From positions 538,708,083-538,772,082 of the forward strand of contig NC_058520.1 in the NCBI RefSeq assembly GCF_904849725.1: DNA of 64,000 nucleotides, read 5' to 3'. Each line of letters starts with the position of its first letter. The stretch's first letter is position 1. The notes below the pieces were generated by a model that worked only from the letters and a program-made list of their open reading frames with translations, made no database searches and had not been told where the DNA came from. Origin of the DNA: Hordeum vulgare subsp. vulgare (Eukaryota; Streptophyta; Magnoliopsida; Poales; Poaceae). Shown one piece after another: positions 33,137 to 42,491 of this stretch. The position numbers and the translations under genes are program-made.

Positions 33137-35496
33137 ATGAAGAATCTGAAAGATCCAAAAACCAAAGTCTTGCCCTCAACTACGAGGGGAGGTAAGGAAC
33201 TGCCATCTAGCTCTGCACTTGATTCACCTTCAGTTATGAGTAAGTCTGCGACACCACCTCCTGCTAGAAATCTTGATATGTCGCTTATGCTTGATGATGC
33301 TTATGATGCTACTATGCATGATACTGCTAGAGATACTATGCCTGATACTGCTAGAGATGCTATGCCTGATACTGCTTTGCCTGATGATGCTAGAGATGCT
33401 ATTTTGCCTGATGATGCTATGCTTGATACTGCTAGAGATGTTTTTTTGCCTGATGATGCTATGCTTGATACTGCTAGAGATACTACTTTGCTTGATATAC
33501 CACTAGGGGTATTCCTTGATGCTCATATTGCTAGAGTTACTGCCAATGCTCGTGATGCTTCTGAAACTGGCGATACTATTGAGATAGAACCTGCTTTTGC
33601 TCCTACTAGATCTAGCTCTCCTAGATATGAATTGCCTGATATACCTGAGGGTTATGTTATGGAGGGAGAGATAGCTGAGGATTTTCTTGCGTGTAAGGAT
33701 GCCTATGACGCTGAGAAATTACTTCTCAAGTGGAAGGAAAAATCTCTGAAAGCTAGGATGAACCCGAAGTTTGCCACTTCACCTATCTTTGTCACCGATG
33801 AGGATTATGAATTCTCTGCCGACCCTAAGATAATCTCTCTAGTCGAATCTGATCCTTCCACGGTCATGAGTCTGAGACGGTCGTAGCCTATCTTACCAAA
33901 GTACACGATATAGCCACCCTTTTCACTAGTGAGGATAAGATCCGCTACTACTATATCCTTAAGTTGTTTCCTTTCTCTCTAAAGGATGATGCTAAAGCCT
34001 GGTTCACTTCTCTTGCTCCTGGATATGTGAGTAGTCCCCAGGATATGGTCTATTACTTTTGTGATAAATATTTCCCTGCCCATAAGAAGCAAGCTGCCTT
34101 GTAGGAAATATACAACTTTTCTCAACTCAAAGAAGAGAGTCTCCCACAAGCTTGGGGGAGGCTCATCCAGCTACAGAATGCTTTGCCTGATGACCCTCTT
34201 AAGAAGAACGAGATACTGGATATCTTATATAACGGACTTACCAATGCTTCTAGAGACCACTTAGATAGTTGTGCCGGTTGTGTTTTTAGGGAACGAACTA
34301 TAGAACAAGCTGCGATTCTACTGAATAACATCTTGATCAGCGATAATGCTTGGACTATTCCCGAACCACCTCCTAAGCCAACTCCTAAGAAAAGAGGTAC
34401 TCTATTCCTCAGTCCCGAAGATATGCAAGAAGCCAAGAAATCTATGCAAGAGAAAGGCATTAGATCTAAAGATGTCAAAAATCTACCGCCCATCGAAAAA
34501 ATCCATGGTCTCGATAACCCGATACAAGTAGTAGAGTTGAATTCTCTGCGTAGGTTTGATGAGAGTGATATTCCTTTTGACAAACCTGCTAGCCTATGCT
34601 TTGATGAATTTGACAACTTTGTTGCCAAACAACAGAGTTTCAATGATTATGTTAGCAGACATTTGGAACAAAGTACTCGTATGCTTAGTCATTTAAGTGC
34701 TTGTGTAGACAGAAATGTCAATGATCTGAAGCTTCTGAGTAAACATGCCTCTATGATTACTACTCAGGTAGAACAAGTACATAAAGCTCAGAATGACTTG
34801 CTCAATGAATTAAATGACAACTCTGTCAGAGTCATTACTAGAGGAGGCAAAATGACTCAGGAACCTTTGTATCCTGAAGGCCATCCTAAGAGAATTGATC
34901 AAGATTCTCAAGGAATTAATGCTGATACACCCAGACATCCTAAGAAGAAGGATGATAGAAACCTACATGTCAGTTCACCAAATACCGTCACACCTAAAGA
35001 ACCAAATGATATTTCTGCGTCTGATGCAGAAACACAATCTGGTGATGAACATGAACCTGGTTACAATATGGACAGCGATGTTCATAATAATGCTCAACCT
35101 AGCAATGATAAGGATGTGGAGATTGAACCTACGGTTAATCCTGATAACCCACAACCTAAGAGTTACGATAAGAATGACTTCACTACTAGGAAGCATGGTA
35201 AAGAAAGGGAGCCATGGGTTCAGAGACCTATGCCCTTTCCTCCTAAGCCATCCAAGAAAAAGGATGATGAGGATTTTGAGCGCTTTATTGAAATGATAAG
35301 ACCCGTCTTTCTGCAGATGCGGTTAATTGATATGCTCAAAATGTCTCCATATGCCAAGTACATGATAGATATCGTGACTAATAAACGGAAGATACCACCA
35401 TGCTTGCCAATTACACTTTCAAAGGTGGAACTCCTAAGAAACTTGGTGATCCCGGAGTGCCCACTATACCTTGCTCCATTAAAGGAAACTACGTAA
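33137..35496 (+). pseudogene. Gag of A3 (frameshift and stop)
   Basis: Starts MKNLKDPKTKVLPSTTRG 50 bp after the last PBS-like copy. Residues about 50-120 are an acidic repeat of DTARD and PDDAM words encoded by a minisatellite (33290-33500). The gag core (DDAKAWFTSLAPGY, YYFCDKYFPAHKK) lies at about 33930-34100 in another frame and ends in a TAG at 34102. It resumes in 34183-35496 (NEILDILYNGL, CVFRERTIEQAAILLNNI) with a long charged C-terminal tail (HGKEREPWVQRP) linking to PR. Non-functional as one protein. Confidence 0.8.
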
Positions 35497-35978
35497 GAAC
35501 TGCGTTATGCAACCTTGGAGCCGGTGTTAGTGTTATGCCTCTCTCTCTTTATCGTAGACTTGAACTGGATAAGTTGACACCCACTGAAATTTCTCTACAA
35601 ATGGCCAACAAATCAACTACTTTCCCAGTCGGCATTTGCGAGGATGTGCCTGTTGTGGTTGCTAACACCACCATCTTAACTGACTTTGGTATCTTGGATA
35701 TTCCCGAGGACGATGCCATGGCTGTCATTCTCGGAAGACCCTTTTTAAACACTGCAGGGGCTGTTATAGATTGCAACAAAGGCAATGTCACTTTCCATGT
35801 CAACGGTAATGAGCATACAGTGCACTTTCCGAAGAAACAATATCAAGTACATTGCATCAGTTCTATAGAAAAAACTTCATCGATTCTTATTGGGAGCTTT
35901 GAATGGCCTATTCCTCGTGTCAAGATGAAGTATGATTTGCTTGTTGGGGAGATTCATATCCCCATTGAGGTGACCTAG
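35400..35978 (+). CDS. Aspartic protease of A3 with Asp-to-Asn active site
   Basis: A 192-codon frame overlapping the gag end. It shows CNLGAGVSVMPLSLYRRLEL and AVILGRPFLNTAGAVIDC, the two Athila protease signatures. The active-site position that is Asp in A1 (CDMGAS) and A2 (CDLGAS) is Asn here, which should abolish catalysis. The ORF ends in TAG at 35976-35978 with no RT behind it. The start shown is only the first Met of the open frame; it probably continues from gag by frameshift. Confidence 0.75.
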   Translation: MLANYTFKGGTPKKLGDPGVPTIPCSIKGNYVRTALCNLGAGVSVMPLSLYRRLELDKLTPTEISLQMANKSTTFPVGICEDVPVVVANTTILTDFGILDIPEDDAMAVILGRPFLNTAGAVIDCNKGNVTFHVNGNEHTVHFPKKQYQVHCISSIEKTSSILIGSFEWPIPRVKMKYDLLVGEIHIPIEVT

Positions 35979-36778
35979 TGGCTATTCGAAATTCTCCGTT
36001 CTCTTTTGCGATTCGAGAAAGTTTTGTCATGAGGATTTGATCAACCCCATTGACGGATTTTTTTCGATGACCATGAAACGGATGAATCAAAGAGTCACGT
36101 ACCTCTGTTTTAAGCTTTCACTTTCTGTTGCTTAGAAGAAAAATGATAGGTTTAGTTTAGTTTTCCCTGTTTTCTGTCTTAGCATCCGGTGGAAACGTAC
36201 CCCAAAAATAAAAGTTCTCTGAACACTGTGAAAATCTAGTATGATTTTTTCTGGAATATTTGAAAAATACTAGGACTGAGAGCTGGCCTGGGGGCCACAT
36301 CAGTGGACCACAAGCCCTGATGGTGCGGGCTCCCCCTCGCCCCGGCCACCAAGCTTGTGGGGCCCATAGGGACCCCCTCCACTCATTCCAGCTCCCATCC
36401 TCTTCTTCTACATCCAGAAAAAATCGTTTCGCAGCTCAAACCCGTGTTCTTGCTCATTTGGGTGTGATTTTCGATTTCCATGCTCAAAGCACCATTCTCC
36501 AAACCGTTTTGCGGAAATTACTCCTTGGTAAGTGACTCCTCCATTGGTCCAATTAGTTTCAACTCTAGTGCTTTATCCTTCGCGTATTTTTGCTACCTTG
36601 GTGACCCTGTTCTTGAGCTTGAAATGTTGATTTTAGCTGGTCCCAAGTAGTTTTAGCACGTGATACGGTCTCTAGGCACTAGTAGGAGTAGTTGCTACGA
36701 GTTGGGTTAATCTTTATTCACTTTTCTTTCGAAGTCTCTAAAAATTTCAGAATTTTTCAGAGCTAGAAAAGGAAAAAG
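35979..36778 (+). promoter_or_regulatory. Internal LTR-like promoter/leader module of A3 with putative 5'-UTR intron
   Basis: 36205-36445 repeats the order seen in the LTR of A3: AAAGTTCTCTGAAC, TTTCTGGAATATTTGAAAAATAC, GC-rich GGCCACATCAGTGGACCACAAGCCC, CAAGCTTGTGGGGCCC, then CCAGAAAAAATC. A canonical donor GGTAAGT at 36528 and acceptor TTTTTCAG ending 36760 flank a T-rich 233-bp stretch just before the ATG at 36779. It looks like a second promoter with a spliced leader for the second ORF; function is inferred. Confidence 0.45.
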
Positions 36779-37845
36779 ATGAGGAGGTTCTTGAGAGGCT
36801 CTTCAAGCCGTAACCCCAAGGAGGATGAGAAGAACCACCCCAAGTACGTAGTTGCTCGAGTCACACAAGTTCGAGCGTGCGAGTGGCCAAGTGATGAATT
36901 TTTGCGCGCCGCCGGGCTTTATGAAGACTTTTATTACTTGGTGGAGAACACAGGTCTTACCGCGTTTGTTGAAGATAAGTGCCCACAATACCTCCTCCTC
37001 ACCAATATTTTCGTTCAAAGCTTCAACTTTTATCCGAGGAAGAATCCTCCTATGGTTGAGTTCATGTTATACGATATCCCCCAGTGCATGACACTACATG
37101 ATTTTGGCAATGTGTGCAAATTACCTTATGTTGGGGATATTCATGATCCTCGTGCACGGGACTTGGAGGATTTCATAGGTACTATTGCTGTTGGAGAGGA
37201 GAGAGGAGTGTCTCACGCTAGAATTGCTAGCATACATTTTGTTGTGCTTCGGTACTTCTCATTATTTGTGGGAAAATGTTTGATTGGCCGTGGGGAGGCT
37301 GGATCACTTAGCTCTCCAGACCTTGTGGTTTTGCGCGAAGGCCTTTATAGCAATAAGACTTATAGGCTAGGTGTTATAGTAGCTCAGCGTTTGAACACAA
37401 CTCGTTCCAAAGGTGTCGTCTATTGAGGTATCTATGCTACCCGTCTTGCTAGACACTTTGAGATACCTATTAGACTTCGCAAGGAAGAAGAAATGCTTCT
37501 TCCTGAGAAATATCTGGATTATGACAACATGGTTCGCCATGATTTTCTGGATAGAGATGCTAGTAGACGGATGATTTATAACCTGGTATTTAGTCAGGGT
37601 ACTCGAGAGACTATTACTCTGCCTGCTCCTTCTTTGTTCAACCTTTATGCAGGCAGGTACATTATTATGCCCTCGTACATCTACGCGTATTGGGGCTTGG
37701 CCCAACCACAAGTGCCCGTGCCCGAGCCGTGAGTCGAGTACCAGATGCCAGTTTATCAGTGGGAGCCAGAGGAGCTCACACAGCAGTGGCATCCACAGTC
37801 CGCTCCGGAGTATCCCAGAGCTGGTTATTTCCCTCCTTGGGAGTA
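36779..37845 (+). pseudogene. Athila ORF1-like second ORF of A3
   Basis: Starts MRRFLRGSSSRNPKEDEKN and runs about 355 codons to FPPWE, with one in-frame TGA at 37424-37426. The segment FYPRKNPPMVEFMLYDIPQC resembles the ATHILA ORF-1 family (PF03078-like) by eye; the function of that family is unknown. The second half is Tyr/Pro-rich. It is followed by AAGCTTGGGGGAG at 37868. Apart from the TGA the frame is fully open, better preserved than gag of the same element. Confidence 0.6.
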
Positions 37846-39590
37846 GACCAAGCTAGGCCAAAAGCCTAAGCTTGGGGGAGTACGTGTTTGCACCAACTTT
37901 ACATTCATGCTTATGCTTTCACTTTCTTAGTCGTTGTTTTACACTTTGTCACTGTATCATCCATGCTAGTTTATTTTCTTTTTCTTGTTTTCTTGTTTTG
38001 TATCCTTTTGAGAAAACCCAAAAAGATTTTCCTTTCTTCTTTTGCTTGTTGGGAGCTTTCCCGTGTAAATAGTTTTCTTTTTCTGTGGGTCAAGGTAGAA
38101 GATATTGGTTACAATGTTTAGTGGCTCTTGCATGCATACATGTTTAGCTTTCAAAGAGCCATTTTACTTTGTCTTCTCCTTTGTGTTTGCCTGCAAATTC
38201 AGCTTAGTCCAATGCACGAGCACTCTTATTATTGTTCACATCGTTCGATCGTGCATGTGAAAGGCAATAATGATGATATATGATGAAGTGACTGAGACTG
38301 GAAAAGCTGGTATGAACTCTATCTATTTTGTTTTTGTAAATATGACTAGCTTGTCGTCCCAGATTTAGCTTTGTTGTGAGAGAACCATGTTTGCAATGAC
38401 AACTTAGAGATCATAGTTTCTGATGCCATGCTTAATTAGCTAGAGCTTATAATGGTTTGTCTTGAATGCCAACATAGATTTTGAGATGACTATGATGTAG
38501 TATGATATGATGGTATTCTCCTTTGAATGATTCAAGTGGCTTGACTTGGCGCATGTTCATGCATGTAGTTGAAACAAAATCAACATAGCCTCTATGATGT
38601 TCGTGTTCATGGTGATTTATATCCTGTTCATGCTTGCATTCAATGTTAGTCAAACTCATTGCATCTTGATGACTGTTGTCGCTCTCTAGTTGGTCGCTTC
38701 CTAGTCTTTTGCTGGCCTTCACTTGTACTAAGCGGGAATACTGCTTGTGCATCCGCTCCCATAAACCCAAAAGTTTTTCCATGAGAGTCCACCATACCTA
38801 CCTATTTGCGGTATCTACCAGCCGTTCCAAGTAAATTTGCATCTGCCATTCTCTAAACCTTTAAGAAATAATCTGTTTTGCATGCCCGAACCACTCATGT
38901 GGTGACAGAGGGCTATTGGTATCTTCCATGCTAGGAGTGTTATCCTCGACATGTGTTTATTCACAGTCATTCACGAGAAAGGGGCCGGTATTTGGAATGC
39001 CCAGTTCCACGCTTACATCGAAAACATAACTGTAAAACAAGACTCCCCCGGATTGATGTTAGCATGGACGGTACCCGAGGATTTGGCTAGCCGTGGAGTG
39101 TGATTGATTGGTGGTGGGGGAGTTAAAACTTTACTTTTCTGTTTGGGAACCGCCTATAGCATGAGTGGCATGGAAGATATTGAGAACTCTTGGTCATTGC
39201 GTTGACAATGAAAGCATGCCACCCAAAATTATTATCTCTGTTTTCAAAGCTTGAGCTCTGGCACCTCTGCAAATCAATGCTTCCCTCTGCGAAGGGCATG
39301 TCTATTTATTTTCCTGTCGAGTCATCCTCCTCTTATATAAGCACCAATTAGAGAGCACCTCTGTCATTTTTATGCTTTGCTTTTGATTGATATTGAGTAT
39401 GACTATGACTGGATCTTCGTTGCTATGAATTACAATGTTTAGTCAGCCCTTGACCTTTCAAAGTGCTGTGCATTTATGTTTTGCGGTCTCATAAAGAGCT
39501 AGCAAGATACCATCTATTCAAATGGCCTGCATAAGAGAGGAGCTCGAGAGGGGTGGCGCAGCTGCGCTTAAAAACGACTCTCGACGCTCC
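37846..39590 (+). other. Non-coding 3' region of A3
   Basis: About 1.7 kb without a credible ORF. A PPT-like AAGCTTGGGGGAGTAC lies at 37868-37883, and the motif CCATGAGAGTCCACCATACC at 38779-38798 is shared with A1. No LTR start (TGATACGTC) follows. The border with the CACTA-like sequence lies somewhere in 39500-39620 and could not be fixed. Confidence 0.55.
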
Positions 39591-39619
39591 TCGACTAGCA
39601 AGGTGGGACTAAACATCGA

Positions 39620-39832
39620 CGCGCTCGGCGCCGTGCGAGCCGCAGGACTTTAGTCCGGGTTGGTGGCCTCAACCGGGACTAAAGGCCGCCCTTTAGTCCC
39701 GGTTGTAGCCACCAACCGGAACTAAAGGTCTCTGCTTCCCGCCCTTTGTGCTGCTGAAAATGAGCTTTAGTCCCGGTTGGTGGCTGAAACAAGGACTAAA
39801 GGGGTGCAACCGGGACTAAAGATGGAGCTATA
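39620..39832. repeat. Left subterminal inverted-repeat cluster of CACTA-like element
   Basis: Alternating TTTAGTCCGGGTTGG, CAACCGGGACTAAAGG, TTTAGTCCCGGTTG, CCAACCGGAACTAAAGG, TTTAGTCCCGGTTGGTGG and CAACCGGGACTAAAG, which can fold into several hairpins. It is interrupted at 39832 by A4. Confidence 0.75.
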
Positions 39833-41491
39833 TGATACGTCCCAAACGTATTTATAATTTCTGCTTGTTCCATGATCTTTTGGATGACATTGTTATATGT
39901 TTTTCTACACGTTTATATCATTTTACACATATTTGGACTAACCTATTAACTCAGTGCACCCAGTGCCAGTATCCGTCTACTAATGTCTATTTTGCACGGG
40001 GTTTTACCCAATTTTCCGAAGCCTGAAACGTTCCAAAAAAAATATGTAAAAAATCAATGAAACACAAGTTTCCGGATCACCGAAGATGGGCCAGAGGGGG
40101 GCAAGGGGCCTCCCAGGCGGTCTGCTGGCGCGCCGAGGCCCTAGGCCGCGCCAGGAGGTCGCCTGCGTGGGCCCCACCTCCTCTGGTGCCCTCCTTTGGC
40201 CTATATTTAAAGTCTCGAGAGGAAATCCTTACACAACTTCTGGAATCACGAATTTCTCCATCGTTCCGCCGCCGCAACGCTTCCGAGATCAGGAGCGTCA
40301 GGAGTCCTCTTCCTGACACCCTGTCGGAGGGAGGATTGACCTCCGGGAGCTTCTCCACCGCCATGGACGCTTCCCGGACGTGCCGTGAGTAGTCCTTCTT
40401 GGACCATGAGTCCATGACCAGTAGCTATGTGATGTCTTCTCTCCAATCTTGTGCTTCAATGGTTAGTCCTTGTGAGCTGCCCTACATGATCAAGGCATCT
40501 ATGTAATTCTCTTACTTTTGCTATGCTCGGTTTGTTGGGATCCGATGGATTATGAGATTATGTTCAGATTGTTATGAGTTATATATTTGACTATCCTTTT
40601 ATATTATGTTCCTTAGTGATTCATGCATTTTCTCCGTTGCTATTTATTGCTTTGGCCGGGTAGTAGATTGTAACTCCAAGAGGGAGCGTTATGCATGATT
40701 GTGGGTTCATGCCCCTCGATGTCTAGCTTGAGTGACAGAAACATGAGACTAGGGGATGTGCTTGCTGCCACCAGGGAGAAAACAACGGTGCTTGTGACCA
40801 TGGTTTCAAGGATTGTTTACCTTACGCATAGTTCATTAATGTAGTTGTCCGTTGCTTTGAGTTTACACTTTAGGTGGGGCTCATAACTTAATACCGGCGA
40901 GATGTTGTGGATAGATATCTCAAGGTGGATGATTAGTAAGTAGATGCTGATGAACAAACGGTCTACTTGTCTTGGCGTACTACCCATTACTATTGAACCT
41001 CTAACTATCAAGTAGCATAATTAGCATTGCGGTGCGATCATAATTCTGTCAATTCCCCAACTATGATTTGTTTACCCAAGCATAGTTGTTTATCATCTTT
41101 TGGGATAGAGAAAGCACTAGTGGACATCATGTGACTCCGGTCCATATCACCATCATTGTTTACACCTCCATCATTTACCGCTTTCATTTACTTCTCCGTT
41201 GCAATCACTATTACCTTCCTGCTTGTGTTTTGATCATTTGCAAACTACAAGGCCGGAGAGATTGACAACCTCTCTGTACTCGTTGGGAGAAAAGTTATTT
41301 GTTGTGTGTGCAGGTCCACGTCTTCTGCTAGCGCAAGGGTGGAGGACACCTACTTGTTGAGCCTAGGAGTCCTCCTGGTTTGATAAACCTTACAGTCTCC
41401 GTGTAAGGGAAATCTGCTGCTGACTACATCTCCACGTTCCACTTGGGGTAACCAACGAGGGGCGAGAAGTATATCCATCAACTCGTCATCA
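39833..41491 (+). repeat. 5' LTR of A4 (1659 bp)
   Basis: TGATACGTCCCAAACG to CTCGTCATCA. TATA-like CCTATATTTAAAG at 40200-40212, GTGAGTAGTC donor-like motif at 40385. No CDS; the Pro/Arg-rich frames at 40057-40446 occur in both LTRs and are compositional. Confidence 0.92.
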
Positions 41492-41500
41492 AGCAAATTT

Positions 41501-41519
41501 CTAGCGTCGTTGCTGGGGA
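41501..41519 (+). other. Degenerate primer-binding site of A4
   Basis: CTAGCGTCGTTGCTGGGGA resembles the Athila site TGGCGCCGTTGCCGGGGA at 14 of 18 positions and lies 9 nt after the LTR end. Confidence 0.6.
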
Positions 41520-41660
41520 CTCCTGTCTTCAAGATAGGGGAGTTGTACACTATCCTTTACCTTTGCTTTTTAGTCTTGTTAGTTTGCTTTTTAGTTTTTG
41601 CTTTAGAGTCTTATACCAAAAACCACAAAAAAATTAGTTACTTTGCTTTGTTTAGTCAGT

Positions 41661-42491
41661 ATGCCTAAGTCCTTTACCTCTAGTGTTGCACCAGAAGGAG
41701 AGATTCTCACCTTCAAACAAAGGGTTGGAGAAAGTTTGAAAGATGCTTGGTATAGAATTAAAAATTCTCAAGATAGAGCTACCAAGAAGCAATCCACCAC
41801 TATTTTTCTTAGAAATTTTTATGTTGGTATAACTTCTTGGCATAGGTTTGCTCTAGACACAACAATAGGAGGGAATTTCTTGGAAGCTCCCGTTGGGGAG
41901 GCTCTTAACGTTATGGAAAATCTTGTCGGAATCCCACCTATTGTTGACATAAAGGATGATATCACTTTATCTCATGTTATGAGTAAACTTGAGAAAATAG
42001 AGCTAGAGATGCCAAGCATGAGTAAAATTAATGAAGTAGATCGTAGGATTCAAGGGAACTTAAATAGACTTGATAGCTCCATGAAAAAAATTTACAAAAT
42101 TTTGGAGACCCTTAAATCACATGATGTGGATCCTTCTAGGATTGATAAGATCGAGGATATTTTTGAAACTTTAGGAACTACCCTATCCTCCATCAAGACT
42201 AAAAAGGTAGAAACCCCCGCAAGGAAGGGACCTAGGTTTGTTAACATACCCAAGGTTCCTCAACCCAAAACAAGTATACCTAATGCTAAGGGCGTTGAAA
42301 CATTGAAGACCTTGGAAGAGATACCTCTCTTAAGTAGAATTAGGAATGAAATTACAATTGGTCTTACTACCTGTGATTTTGCTCCTAGAAGTGTTGCCAC
42401 TAAGCCTATCTTTGAGAGTCCTCTTAAGACAAGTTGTATTATTGAAGACCTCTTTGATGATCTTGATGATGGTTCAACTGATACAACTTGA
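41661..42491 (+). CDS. Gag-like ORF of A4 (276 aa)
   Basis: Start chosen at ATGCCTAAGTCC (41661), because the upstream part of the open frame has no ATG. LTFKQRVGESLKDAWYRIKN and NFYVGITSWHRFALDTTIGG match the second half of Athila gag domains; the N-terminal part of gag is missing. The middle is predicted helical, the C-terminus acidic (EDLFDDLDDGS). The only coding region of A4 and fully open, which suggests either youth or a retained role in RNA packaging in cis. Confidence 0.65.
   Translation: MPKSFTSSVAPEGEILTFKQRVGESLKDAWYRIKNSQDRATKKQSTTIFLRNFYVGITSWHRFALDTTIGGNFLEAPVGEALNVMENLVGIPPIVDIKDDITLSHVMSKLEKIELEMPSMSKINEVDRRIQGNLNRLDSSMKKIYKILETLKSHDVDPSRIDKIEDIFETLGTTLSSIKTKKVETPARKGPRFVNIPKVPQPKTSIPNAKGVETLKTLEEIPLLSRIRNEITIGLTTCDFAPRSVATKPIFESPLKTSCIIEDLFDDLDDGSTDTT

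Larger units (their letters stand above)
31278..39590 (+). mobile_element. Athila-like element A3, 3' truncated
   Basis: Starts TGATACGTCTCCATCGTATC at 31278, inserted in the LTR of C after GGCCC. Order: 5' LTR, a PBS region with several PBS-like copies, gag, protease, an internal LTR-like module, an Athila ORF1-like second ORF, and a non-coding 3' region. There is no RT, RNase H or integrase and no 3' LTR before the CACTA-like sequence begins near 39590, so TSDs cannot be verified. Probably a non-autonomous family whose 3' end was deleted. Confidence 0.75.

Noticed and set aside
40057..40446. ORFs of 76-112 aa on both strands in the A4 LTRs (also 45621-45990)
   Set aside because: Present only as LTR sequence in both copies, opposite-strand overlaps, no family; leader of the LTR.
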